In this document: in pieces, positions 9,044 through 19,238 of the stretch | How the letters are laid out: each line of letters begins with the position of its first letter | How positions within the stretch are numbered: the stretch's first letter is position 1 | NCBI GenBank assembly: GCA_009731375.1 | Contig: BJOX01000101.1 | Location: 877,609-900,567, forward strand | DNA: 22,959 nt | Origin: Paulinella micropora | Taxonomy: Eukaryota > Cercozoa > Imbricatea > Euglyphida | Reading direction: 5' to 3' | The notes under the pieces: model-generated | What the model was told of the DNA's origin: nothing | Seen by the model: the letters and a program-made list of their open reading frames with translations, nothing else | Databases searched by the model: none | Program-made: the position numbers and the translations under genes

Positions 9044-11319
9044 TCACGGCTCCCAATCGGCCCTTCTTCTTCGAGGTCGCGGCCTCTTTACTCCCTTAGG
9101 TTCGCTTGGATTCTGGCCCGGCAGAGACCCTGGGATCTCCTTCGCCTCTCCGTCAGCCATACCATCACGAACTCTTACCGGGATGTAATCAAACCCAGCA
9201 TTGCGAAGAGACTCCGCAGCTGTCTCCAATCGAGAGTAGTACGTGGGATCCTCGGCAGGGCCACCCGCATTGGGCGCGGCAGCCCCGCTCAGATCACCTT
9301 CCTCCTCGACAGCCTTAGCTTCCGGCGTAGACGTAGTGTCGTTTGCCCTAGGGGCAGCCACAGCGTTTACGAAGTTGTTGAACTCCTCGAAGTTGCTCAC
9401 CTCTGGGAACAGTCCCTTTGCCTCGCTCTGCGGACTGGGAATGCTGACTGGCACACTACTTTCTTCCGGAGGAGCCGCCTTCACCCTCTTCGACGGTGTG
9501 TGCTGTTCTTTTCCCTCACTCGCCGTCGAGCTCCTACCCCTTTTTACCATGAAGGCTCTTGCTGCCTTCCGTTGCTGAAGCAGACTAAAGGCACGGTTGC
9601 GTTCCTCATCCGCCTCGGCGTCTGAGCTGTCACTGCTGTCAGCTCCAGGTGATTTCTTCTTTACCATGTCAGCCTTGGCTTTGGCTCCAGGCTGCTCTCC
9701 CCCTCCGTCAGGGCCATGGGTGCACTTAGGAAGAGGATGATCACCACCACATCGCAGACAAGGTTTCTTGCAGTTGGATGCATAATGTCCCTTGCCCTTG
9801 CAGTTGAAGCACGTCTTCTCCTTCTTGTTCTTATCCTTCTTCCCTTTTTGGGTGCGTTTAGTGCCGTTCTTATCGTCACTGCCCCGCGTGCCCCCTCCAT
9901 CCTTCTTTCCCTTTTCGGAGTGCGAGAACTTGCATTTGCTTCCAAACCGGCAATCCCCTACCTTGCTAAAGAGAAAGCAAACCCCCTTCACCTTATCGTT
10001 CAAATGAAGGTATTGGCAATCTCCTCCCTTCTTGCACCTACCTTTCTTGCAGTACGTGCATGGGGTAGAGAAGGGCTTCTTCTTTTCGATCTTAGCTGCA
10101 TTCGCCTTCGCCTTCCTATTTGCCTTTCTCTCTCTCTCTCCTTTTGCAAGTCAATGTCCTTTGCCTTCTTTTTCAACTCCTGCCACCATTGATGCACGTC
10201 CCATGACTGTTTTTCCTTCTCAAAGTCAGCAGCTAGCAGCCACTGCTTCCAGTCATTTTCGACTTCCTTGTCCCGCATCTCCGGGCCCATGATGGCATCA
10301 CGAATGATTTGTTCAAAGCTCAGGTCTGAGGGGTGATGCCCCTTCTTTGACAGCTGTTCCCTTACCGTCTCAAACACTGCAATCTGACCTTCGCACTGGG
10401 TAGAGGAATTGAACTCCCACCTAGCCATCTTTCTCTGCTTTTCAAGCAGGTCACTAGGGTTTCCTTTTCCATATACCGGTCCTTCAGCCTTTTCCACATG
10501 GCATCTGGCTGTTGTCCAGAGTCCGGCGTTCCATCCCTCACCAAGTCTGTTACCAGCCTCTTTGCCTCACCTAGCAAGTGGTTGTAGATGAGCGTGAATA
10601 GTTGCACTCGCTTCTCTTTCACAGCTACTACTAAGCTGGCATCATAGCTTGCCACTAGCTGCCTGTCTTTCCGCTTTTGCTTGAGCACCTTAGTATTCTT
10701 CTTCTTGGCTGTTGCAGTTGCCGTAGCGAGAGGAGACGTAGACAGTCCTTTTGCCCCGTGGTTTCCACTTCCATCTGCACTGCCAGTCATGCTTGGAAGA
10801 GACGACGATCGAGAACGGGAGGTGATATTCCTTTCCTTACGATCCTCCTCGTACTTCCTTGATGCAGATTCACGTCTAGTGGCACTGTCTTTGTTCTCTT
10901 CTTGCTCTTCTGACTCATCAGAGTCTTCTCCTTCTGAGCTTTCCTCTGCCTGCTCGTATCCATCCTCTAAGATTGGCATAAGCTCCTCCTCGTCCTCCAT
11001 GCTTTGACTCTCTGCAGCCCTAATGCACTGTTTAGTTGCCCACCTGCAATGCTGCTTCTTGCTGTTGCCATGGTTGTCTTTCTAGCGTGTTTCTCCCACA
11101 GCCTCATATATTCTGGCACTGTCTTGCCAGCCATATGCAACCTTCTGAGGTTAGCACGATGCACCTCTAACTTATGTCCTTTGAGGTCCTCAAATCCTCT
11201 CTTAAGGTCTTTTCTTACTGCCTCTAGCATTAGGCTTCGTTGGAAGTCTTCCCAGTCTTCCCTACCGCTATAGCAAGATATGTTTGACCCCTCCTTTCCA
11301 TTTTCTGTTTTTCAGACAT
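9044..11319 (-). pseudogene. gag: Gag-like protein with CCCH and CCHC zinc fingers
   Basis: The ATG at 11319 (MSEKQKMERRGQ) is the best start. A frameshift near 11270 leads into EDWEDFQRSLML and a helical capsid-like region with VPEYMRLWEKHARK. Further frame changes lie near 11035, 10500 and 10130; the last coincides with a tc dinucleotide run. An acidic Ser-rich stretch follows the first part. The C-terminal part carries two CCCH-type fingers (10004-10060, CTYCKKGRCKKGGDCQYLH; 9920-9979, CFLFSKVGDCRFGSKCKFSH), a CCHC zinc knuckle (9770-9811, CFNCKGKGHYASNC) and a third CxxC motif (CLRCGGDHPLPKC). It ends at TGA 9044 with a basic tail. The knuckle is typical of Gag nucleocapsid and would bind element RNA. 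The paired CCCH fingers are unusual. Confidence 0.75.
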
Positions 11320-13456
11320 CGAAAGTCACCTCTACACTCCAGAAAGGTGTTTGTCCTCTGTCTGTTGTTTGTGTCTGACTGGCGGACACTCCCTCTGCAA
11401 ATTCCCCCCTAAGAGTACGTTGCAGACTGCCTACTTGCAGCAATCCCCTGTTGGCCTTTTCTGTTGGTTTTCCTTACGCAGGTAGCTACCCTGCAACACC
11501 AACACTCCTGCGAGCCTCAAGCACCCCTAAACTAGTTTCTGGGCTTGCCTGATGGTGGGGTTTTGTGGTCCAAACCCCAAAACCGTTTCTGTAGATGTCC
11601 TTCTGACCCGAAGGCTCGCTCTTGCCTCCTGTCGGTAGCTTGACCTCCGTAGAGCTCTACCTCCTGTTCAACCACAACGGTTTACGCATTAGTTCTGAAA
11701 CACAGCTGAGAAGGCCCGGTGACTTCCCCATATGTAAGTTCTCCTATGGGCGATTGGTCGTTAGCAAAATAAACATAGATCCGTTAAACTTTATTATATG
11801 AAAATTGTACATTTCAAAACTATAAGTAAAAACATTTAATTTAATGAAAGAATTATTGAAAAATAGTAAAAACTGACTTCAAACCAATCGATTTCCCGTC
11901 GCCCACCGCTTTTTCCCAACTAATTTGCACACCCCCCACCGGAAAAACTGGCCACCTTGCCACCTCAAAAAATGGTGCTTGTGATGACCAAAAATCAGAG
12001 TCAGTTTTCATATGTTCCCTGTATGCTCTTCAATAAATTTTTATGTAATATCTTTCTATGTATGCTTGTAATTAAATGTAGAAAGTTTTGTTACAAAAAG
12101 GTAACCTTAAGCCTGCAAACAAACCGGCCAAAATCAGCAAAAATAGGGCATAAGGCCCTCACTCAGAATTTTTTGATTTAAATACAAGGCCGGCACAAGT
12201 ACAGAAAGTGAAGGAAAGCAAAGAGACTATTTAATAAAAGCATTTTGTACAGAAAGTGCAGAAAAAAATTGAAAATCTCTAAAGATTTCACCCGTGATTT
12301 TTTTAGCCTGTCCCCAGAACAGATCACCAACAGCAGGGTTACAAAGAAAGGAGCAGAAGTTGAACATATGCAAAACAAAGACCATGTCATTGTGAATAGA
12401 TTCAGCACATTACATTCCCAGAAAAGCACACACAACACATATAAGAGTGATACAAGACAGGTGCAAAAAAGGGTTTCAGGGAAGAAAAAACAACACATGC
12501 TGTAGATAAGTTTACAGCACACCATTTTGCAGACAGCATGGGCACAACGTTTGGAAAGACTGTGCAAGGCCACGGGACGTGAAAGTATGCATGAGAAACA
12601 CACACACAAAAAAACACAAATCCCTCTCTAGCCATGACTTTTACCCATCTCGACCCCGCAAAAACCGTCAAATAAAAAAAAATTAGTGCGGCCTTCACTT
12701 CAAAGGCTACGTATGTCGATAGGCCTGTCTGTTCAAATATTTTTTGGAAATTTTTCTGGTTTCCTCTCCGGTAATTGGCATGGTCTTGTCAAATATTGCC
12801 ACAGAAATTCAGGGGCAGGCGCCATCAAAATCATGTCGGAGGTCAAGTACTTCAAAGCAGGTAAATGTTCAAACCACATCGTTTCAAGCAAAAGCAAGCA
12901 TGACACAAGTGTTTGTTTGAGAAAAAAGTGTTAGCTAACTATTTTTCACCCTCATTTTCGACTGTAATTTTCATTTCTCAGGACATAGCAAGTATGGAGT
13001 TTTTAACTGAAAAATGCTGTTTGCATGATGCACTCTGCACTCATTTTTACACACAAGTGCACAAATGAATTCACATGTTATGTTGAGTAATCCTGCCTAA
13101 GGGCTTTTGCAGAGAAGTACGGAACAAAAAAAAAAGTAGGAAAACATAGGTCGAAAATTAGTTTGTCAAAATTCAGAACATACTCTGGAACACAGCAATA
13201 CCTTCAATACACTGAAAAACTAAACCGTCGGCTACCTATTCCCAATAAAAACATTGAATTTTGTGCAAACAGCACCTCAAAATCTTGAATATTGAATAAG
13301 TTTACCTGCTTTGAAGTTGATGGGCGCTCTAACGACCAGGAGAACTTACATATGTTCTGCTGTGTCACTCTTGGGTGTGACACAGACCGTAGAAGCCTTT
13401 CCCCTGGATCACTTCTGTGATTTTGCTGCGCTTCCGCACGTACAAGGCTCACAACA
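11320..13456 (-). other. Long untranslated leader of the retrotransposon
   Basis: About 2.1 kb between Gag and the 5' LTR. It is AT-rich with many poly-A/T runs beyond 11760 and more mixed in composition nearer Gag. No convincing coding sequence was found on either strand. Just inside the 5' LTR the minus strand reads TGTTGTGAGCC, which does not match the usual initiator-tRNA primer binding site. Confidence 0.55.
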
Positions 13457-13785
13457 CTGAAGAAGTTGAACAGTATTTGCAATATTAGAAGCAGGTTTAA
13501 CGTCTCCCAGGCGTCACGAGTCCCCGGTTGACTAAATAACCAGCTCCAAACGTCCTTTAATAGGAAAATTCAATCAACACAGACAAAGCCCGCCAAACGA
13601 ACGAAACAGCTCATGCAGGTCTCTAAGTCAAAATTTGAGGTGTCCAAACGTGACATGTTCGCATTCGCGCCACCACTGCCACCCACACCAGTAATTACTA
13701 CTTTTTCCACAAGATGAACTATAACTATTATTATTAACTAACGTATTTACCTGTTGTATTAATCCCATCACCCTGACTCACTTCC

Positions 13786-13787
<2 letters not shown>
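13457..13787 (-). repeat. 5' LTR of the copia-type element
   Basis: A 331-bp direct repeat of 2973-3299. It contains a 7-bp insertion (cacgagt) relative to the left copy and a few substitutions. The outer flank is a (TA)n tract. Confidence 0.9.
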
Positions 13788-13829
<42 letters not shown>

Positions 13830-13830
13830 T
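13786..13830. repeat. (TA)n microsatellite, right half of the insertion target
   Basis: A nearly pure TA tract directly outside the 5' LTR. A similar AT tract lies outside the 3' LTR at 2925-2972. The target-site duplication cannot be delimited inside such a repeat. Confidence 0.9.
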
Positions 13831-13985
13831 AAGCTATTCCACGACATCCTGGCTTTTGTAGAACGCTCCAACACGTCCGGCTCTTAATTTATTAACTTGA
13901 TTTGTCACGCAGTAGCGCCGGTTGGACAACATTTTCAGTATTAATATTAATAACATCAGCACTGATGTTTTCAAAACTAAATTAG
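13831..13985. other. Short unique segment between microsatellites
   Basis: About 155 bp of non-repetitive DNA. On the minus strand a short stretch from an ATG at 13932 to a TAG at 13834 would encode 32 residues (begins MLSNRRYCVTNQ). It could be the end of a decayed gene, but it is too short to assign. Confidence 0.3.
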
Positions 13986-13989
13986 AGTC

Positions 13990-14310
13990 TGTATGTATGT
14001 ATGCATGCATGCATTTATGTGTATGTATGTATGTACGTAATACTATGTATGTACGTATATACGTATGTGAGTACGTACGTACGTACGTACGTACGACGTT
14101 CGTACATATGTATGTACGTACGTATGTACGTATGCATGTATGTATGTATGTATGTATGTATGAATGCATGAATATATACATATATATATATATACAATAT
14201 ATATATATATATATGTATATATATACATACCGTGCCATACACACACACACATATATATATATGTATATTTGTATTTTCCCTAGGAAAACATAAAACATAT
14301 ATATATATAT
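13990..14310. repeat. Compound microsatellite block (GTAT, ACGT, TA, AC)
   Basis: Successive runs of gtat/atgt, of acgt (about 14070-14096), of mixed tacg/tatg, then (TA)n, (AC)n and (TA)n again. Long open frames here are only artefacts of the repeats. The acgt and ta runs are self-complementary and alternate purine and pyrimidine. Confidence 0.9.
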
Positions 14311-14377
14311 ATGATCATTTATGTGTGGCGGACCTGTCTATTCGTATATCAATTACAAGCACAGAAAAGACGAAAAA

Positions 14378-14461
14378 CACACCTATGTTTTACAAAAACA
14401 CACCTATGTTTTACAAAAACACACCTATGTTTTACAAAAACACACCTTTGTTTTTACAAAA
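14378..14461. repeat. 21-bp tandem repeat, about four units
   Basis: The unit cacacctatgttttacaaaa(a) is repeated from 14378, 14399, 14420 and 14441, and the last unit is degenerate. It lies near the left edge of the AT-rich viral block. Confidence 0.85.
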
Positions 14462-14647
14462 GTACGACAAACTAAGCACACTAAGAGAGATTTAGTCAAA
14501 TGACGACAAAAACCATATTTTGTTATCATAAAAAATAACAAAAAGCGGAATTAATTGAATTAAGGACTTTTCGTAATAACATGTTAAATAATATATAATT
14601 TATTTTATATATTTTCATTAAAAAATATATACACTATTATATAAACC

Positions 14648-15206
14648 ATGGACACCTCTCACAGCCGATCGTATTGGACATACGACGACCTATTTAGTAA
14701 GACTTCATTTGGATTATGTAAGTGGAAATTATTTTCTAAATCTAGTCAATGCAGTTTCATTTATGTCCCCCGACGGAAAGTGGAACACGAACGACTGGAA
14801 ACTTGTGGAAAGTATAGAAAATGGGGAACAACAATATTGTTGTTGCTCACACGAGATTACCAAGAATTACATTATAAAAAATTTAAAAAACGGAAACGAA
14901 ATGGTGCTGGGATCTGAATGTATCAAGCGGTTTAAGAACAGCCAAATGAATACAGATCTATCATTGCTTATTCGCACCCTTGACAATCCAAACATTAAAT
15001 TTTGTTGTTATTGTAATAGCAATAGGGCAATTCCAAAAAAGATTGTAGAAAAATATCCGAACAGGGACAAGTATTATCATAAATCTTGTATGAAAAAGAA
15101 ATTTTATCGATGTACTCTTTGTAATGCTTTTAGAGGATTTGACCCATGTGATTGTTTAGATAAGATTAGAAATGGAACAGACAGAAGGCCATTTTGGCTA
15201 AGATAA
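14648..15206 (+). CDS. Virus-type zinc-motif protein, frameshifted
   Basis: The ATG at 14648 follows tatataaacc and opens MDTSHSRSYWTYDDLFSK. A frame change near 14700 leads to the frame that continues to the TAA at 15204, with DYVSGNYFLNLVNAVSF. The core reads CCCSHEITKNYIIKN then MVLGSECIKRF, a CxH...GSxCIxxF pattern that I associate with small zinc-binding proteins of giant viruses and their relatives (from memory of such families, not checked). Later cysteines (CCYCNSN, CTLCNAFRGFDPCDC) and the YYHKSCMKKKFYRC stretch suggest a second zinc site. The exact function is unknown; nucleic-acid binding is likely. It precedes the primase-helicase on the same strand. Confidence 0.65.
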
Positions 15207-15309
15207 TAAGTAAAAGAAGACGAGTTTTTTTTTTTGTATAAAGATATATAAAAAATTATAATTACCTATTAAGTATAGTGTTATATATATGGATATATAG
15301 AATAATTAA

Positions 15310-17841
15310 TTTATTTTTATAAAAAGATCCGAGCGACTATATAAGCTGACCACACCAACACTGACCAATGAGCAATGGTATTGGAAACAAGAAGAAGCAC
15401 TGAGAGATAAACAGCAGGACGCGGTCCTTATCAAGTGGGGGAACAAGCAATTCACCACTGTGCCATTTCAAGAGGATTTCGTGGCATTGATTGAAAAAAC
15501 GCCAGAGGAACAAAGACAATACTATGAAGTATTAATGGAAAACAAACCCCAACGAATGTTTGCCGACATTGATGGCGATGAATTATCAATCTCACGAGAA
15601 AAAATNNNNNNNNNNGGTGGAACACACTTATGGAAAATGTATTTGCTAATGTGGGTTTGAAGTATAATCCTAAAAGGCAAGATACTTGGATGCGAGTAAG
15701 AATGGTAAAATGTCGTGCCATTTTTCTTACGATAATGGCTTGGTGTTTCAAAACTGCGAAACACAAAAAGAGTTCTGGAAATATGTGGAAGTGGTGATTG
15801 AAAAAGATTACCCCGACCTCTGTTTCACATTTGAACGGGCCGACAAGAATATTGAATTGCGGACTATACTTGATATTTCTGTTTATAACAAAAACAGGGC
15901 TTTCCGCACTATCTACTCTCATAAAGATGGTAGTGATCGTGTTCTGCTTCCGTATTCATACNNNNNNNNNNCGACCGTGGTTTGCTTCCGTATTCATACA
16001 CACCAAAAACAAACACCTTGAAATTGCTTCAAGATGTAGAAATAGACGATTATTTGATTATGCGACCCGATGACGATACATTTTACAATATTAAAATTCC
16101 CGAATATACAACTTTGAAACGATATCAACATATCACATTGGAAGAAATACACGAAATCACACTCAGCAAAATGTGGAAATTGTTGAAAAAAAGCAGAGAA
16201 TGTTTATTTTAAAAACCATAGGGACCCGAATATGTATCATAAACGGGGAAGAAAATAACAGCGACAATTGCTATGTAGTATGGAGAAGAGACGGATTGTA
16301 TTTCTACTGCCACGATAGTAATTGCGAGGGTAAAGGTGTAAAAATTTACGAACTATCTCCCCCCGTCGTCCGTAATATCAATACGATTGAAGATTTGCGA
16401 CGACTTGCCGATGAATGTAATATTTTGGAAAAATTCACAGAGTTGATAGATACTGCTTTGGTTTGGATGAATAATTCATATACTTTTGCTAACTTGGCAA
16501 AGCCAACCATAATTGAAGAATATGTTGATTCCAAAGGTAAGCAGGTGTTCCGCTACAAGACGGAATCAGCAATGGAATCATTCTTTAAAAACAAAAGAAT
16601 AAAGACCAACTTATCGAAGGAGGACTGGATAGCACTAGGAAAGAACCCCGCCACATTGAATGTTGTTGATTTGTATAAAATGTGGACTACACACCCGAAA
16701 AGACGCGAAGTAAATGATGTTATCTTTGATCCTAAAGCATACTTTGATAATGATAAACAAGGGTTTTATAACTTGTTTAAGGGTTTGAAATTCCAGCAGA
16801 CACATTGGAAGACGTAAAATTATTCACGGTAGAAGAAGAAAAAAATGAAGCATTCTTTCAACATATCTTAAACCGATGGTGTGGAGGAAGACAAGACATA
16901 TATAAAAAGGTGCTTGATATGTTTGCGAGCATTTATCAAAAGCCGTGGCAAAAACTACACTTATCATTGGTTTTAACGAGCACTGAACGAGCAGGTAAGG
17001 GTATTATTCTTGAAATATTCAAAGACATAATAGGTGCCGATTATTACTTCCAGCCGTCCGATGTTAAAGAAATATTAGGCGATTTCAATGCCCAACTCGC
17101 AAAAGCAATCGTAGTATTTATGGACGAAATGGTATGGGGTGGTGATAAAGAACGAGCGGGAACAATTAAGAAACTTGTATCAGAAAACACACTTACTCTT
17201 AAACAAAAATATTTACCAAATCTAACATTAGAAAATATGTTATTCTTGGTCCTTGCGTCAAACGAAGAATGGGTAGTGCCAGCGGGAACCACTGAGCAAA
17301 GATGGCTAGTCCTTGATGTTTCTGATGAACTAGCACTTATGAAACCAGACGAGAAAAGAAAAGTGATCACAGATATTAGATCTATTGATAGGCAACGACT
17401 AGCGAAGTTTCTTCTTGAAANNNNNNNNNNATTGAAAGAGATCTCAGCGATTTTAACGACCGCGAAACAATCATTACAAAGGGACTGCGAGAACAAAAAG
17501 TGAAATCCCTTTCAAAGTTGAGAAAGTGGTGGTTGGATTGCTTAAACTTGGGATATATTACAAACGAGTTGCCAGAAATTCATTTTGGTAAAGAGGTTTC
17601 AAAGAAAGCATTGTATGATACATATAAAGCAAATGTAAATGATCCGCACACTTCACAAGTCAGTTTCTGGACCAGTCTTAGAAAACTGATGCCAAATATA
17701 GTAGAAAAGAAGAAAACAATGGAAGAAGGTATAAGAATTAGATGTGTAGATTTACCAACCTTAGAAGAATGTAAAAATCAATGGAAGACTATTTATGGTG
17801 ATAATGAATGGACTTTTGACGACGACAATGATGATGAATAA
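15310..17841 (+). CDS. Primase-helicase (AEP primase plus SF3/DUF5906-like helicase), frameshifted
   Basis: One gene of about 840 codons, split by three 10-N gaps and about five frame changes (near 15610, 15695, 15965, 16200 and 16780, with another at the 17421 gap). N-terminal archaeo-eukaryotic primase: MFADIDGDE (catalytic DxD, near 15565), KMSCHFSYDNG (SxH motif, 15713) and FRTIYSHKDGSDR. A zinc-like CHDSNCEGK follows (near 16308). C-terminal superfamily 3 helicase: Walker A STERAGKG (16979-17002), Walker B VVFMDEM (about 17110-17130), motif C LVLASNEEW (about 17245) and EQRWLVLDVS. The C-terminal end is acidic (DDDNDDE). This architecture is common in virophages, polinton-like viruses and giant viruses, where it primes and unwinds DNA for genome replication. 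No in-frame ATG was found at the 5' end: the frame opens after a TAA at 15307, and the ATG at 15289 is followed by a stop, so the start is uncertain. Confidence 0.88.
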
Positions 17842-17882
17842 ATAATATAAAACGGATTTTTTTTGTTGTGCTTATATATAAC

Positions 17883-18551
17883 ATGTCATCAACTAAAAAA
17901 GATTATCTGAGCCAAATAGAAAAATGGACTCATTTAAGTAGTGATATAAAACTGCCAACAAGCAAATCGCTTAAAACTGACATCATCGCATTTTATGAAA
18001 AGTATAGACCAGAACCAAGACCAGAAGGTGATAATATTGAAGTTGTATTGCCTTCTTCCGATATGATGAAAAAATTCTTTGACGAAGAACCAGAAACGAC
18101 AGAAGAATTTACGCCTTTTAAAGAAAGAGATTTGAAGGAGACTGGTATTACCGAAATCAAGACCAACGTAGGAGAAGAATTAGCAAAAAAAGAATTACTA
18201 GTTTTAGAAACGAAAGAGGAACCCACACCACCAAAGGAAAAGAAAACGCCAATTAAAGCAAAGCGGAATCCGCCCGAGAGCGGGTATAGTTGCTATGAAA
18301 TAATAACGGCACATTTGAAAGTATCAAAAGACCCTTTTAACTTCTTGTATATGAAAGTGGAAGACCGCACCATATTACAGGAGGATATGAAGAAATGGCA
18401 CGAGAGTAGATACGCACACATACCACCAGAGCAACGTCCTATTCTTAAATATGGTAAGTTAGATTATAAGACATTTTTCCGCGATGTTTTATCTCAACAC
18501 GAGGGCAAACTCACGACACTAAAAGACATGTATGACAGGTTTCATGTGTAA
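17883..18551 (+). CDS. Unknown charged viral protein (222 aa)
   Basis: The ATG at 17883 follows gcttatatataac and is preferred to an earlier in-frame start at 17868. The N-terminus (KDYLSQIEKWTHL ... SLKTDIIAFYEKYRP) looks like a small helical, possibly DNA-binding, module. The middle is a charged Pro/Glu/Lys linker (EEPTPPKEKKTPIKAKRNPP). The C-terminus is a conserved-looking domain (YSCYEIITAHLK, YMKVEDRTILQEDMKKWHES). The frame is intact, unlike its neighbours. It starts 42 bp after the helicase and ends overlapping the convergent gene by 10 bp. I do not recognise the family. Confidence 0.72.
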   Translation: MSSTKKDYLSQIEKWTHLSSDIKLPTSKSLKTDIIAFYEKYRPEPRPEGDNIEVVLPSSDMMKKFFDEEPETTEEFTPFKERDLKETGITEIKTNVGEELAKKELLVLETKEEPTPPKEKKTPIKAKRNPPESGYSCYEIITAHLKVSKDPFNFLYMKVEDRTILQEDMKKWHESRYAHIPPEQRPILKYGKLDYKTFFRDVLSQHEGKLTTLKDMYDRFHV

Positions 18552-19171
18552 GCGGCGGTTAGTGCTATGTCTCTCATCACATCAATATTAAAATATGATG
18601 GTTTAAAAGATACATAATCCGCAGATGCCGTTTTATAATATACTTCCAATGTTATTGGAGCATCTGTCGCATATGTCAATAAAACCTCATTAGTCGTATT
18701 ACCTACAATTCGTATTGTTGTATTATTGGTGGTATCCGCGAAATTTGGACAAGTCATTAACCATATCATTTTCATTTGGACTCCAAATCTTTGAATTAGC
18801 CATATACAATCAAAAGACTTATACTCAATGGCGGTTGTATAATTTAGCACTTCGCTGTAAAAGTCATCAACATTGGTTCCGTCCGTTTTATGAAACCAAA
18901 ACTGAAAGGTTCCTATTCCAGACGGGGCGGGCAAATTCAAAGACCCGCGAAAAGCAACTTTAATAAAATAACCATATCCTAAATTAGATATTGTTTTGCT
19001 ACCATAACCGCCCGTGCAAAGAGTAGTGAATGTGGAACTTTCCATCCACGACCTAAGATCAAGGCCAACATACGCATTTTGAATGTTTCTTGTTAATGTC
19101 GGGGTAGCAGTGACGGCAATAGTTTTAGTATCTATTGACTGCTGTTCTTGCGATCGTCCGAATATATTCAT
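18542..19171 (-). CDS. Unknown beta-rich viral protein (209 aa), probably structural
   Basis: An intact frame from the ATG at 19171 to a TGA at 18542. Its composition is rich in Thr, Asn, Val, Tyr and aromatic residues with alternating hydrophobic strands (GYFIKVAFRGSLNL, GTFQFWFHKTDG, TTIRIVGNTTNEVLLTYATD, ITLEVYYKTA), as in beta-sandwich virion proteins. A role in the virion, for example a minor capsid or spike component, is an inference. It is convergent with the upstream gene and divergent from the fibre-like gene, sharing a short AT-rich promoter region with it. Confidence 0.7.
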   Translation of the reverse strand: MNIFGRSQEQQSIDTKTIAVTATPTLTRNIQNAYVGLDLRSWMESSTFTTLCTGGYGSKTISNLGYGYFIKVAFRGSLNLPAPSGIGTFQFWFHKTDGTNVDDFYSEVLNYTTAIEYKSFDCIWLIQRFGVQMKMIWLMTCPNFADTTNNTTIRIVGNTTNEVLLTYATDAPITLEVYYKTASADYVSFKPSYFNIDVMRDIALTAAYT

Positions 19172-19238
19172 TTTTTTAAGACCAAATATATATATATCTT
19201 ATATTATAAGATTGGATATAAAATAATAGAATTAAAAT
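19172..19238. promoter_or_regulatory. Divergent AT-rich promoter region
   Basis: Only 67 bp separate the two divergent starts. The interval holds aaatatatatatatctt and a near-palindrome cttatattataag, giving TATA-like elements in both directions. The other viral genes of the block likewise have tatata just upstream of their ATG (14640s and 17870s). Confidence 0.45.

Larger units (their letters stand above)
2973..13787 (-). mobile_element. Ty1/copia-type LTR retrotransposon, full length but decayed
   Basis: Direct repeats of about 330 bp (2973-3299 and 13457-13787) enclose minus-strand genes in the order Gag, protease, integrase, RT, RNase H, which is the order of copia (Pseudoviridae) elements. 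A polypurine tract adjoins the left (3') LTR. Both outer flanks are (TA)n DNA, consistent with insertion into a TA microsatellite. By eye the LTRs differ by about nine substitutions and three indels, so the insertion is not recent. Many frameshifts and in-frame stops show that the copy is defective. The leader between the right LTR and Gag is unusually long, at about 2.1 kb. Confidence 0.9.

Noticed and set aside
12178-12698. Cys/Phe-rich ORFs on the minus strand in the leader
   Set aside because: They arise from A-rich plus-strand DNA, overlap each other in two frames and show no motif.
13834-14298. Long Tyr/Thr/Ile-rich ORFs on both strands
   Set aside because: They are translations of gtat, acgt and ta microsatellites. 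Only about 32 terminal residues are non-repetitive.
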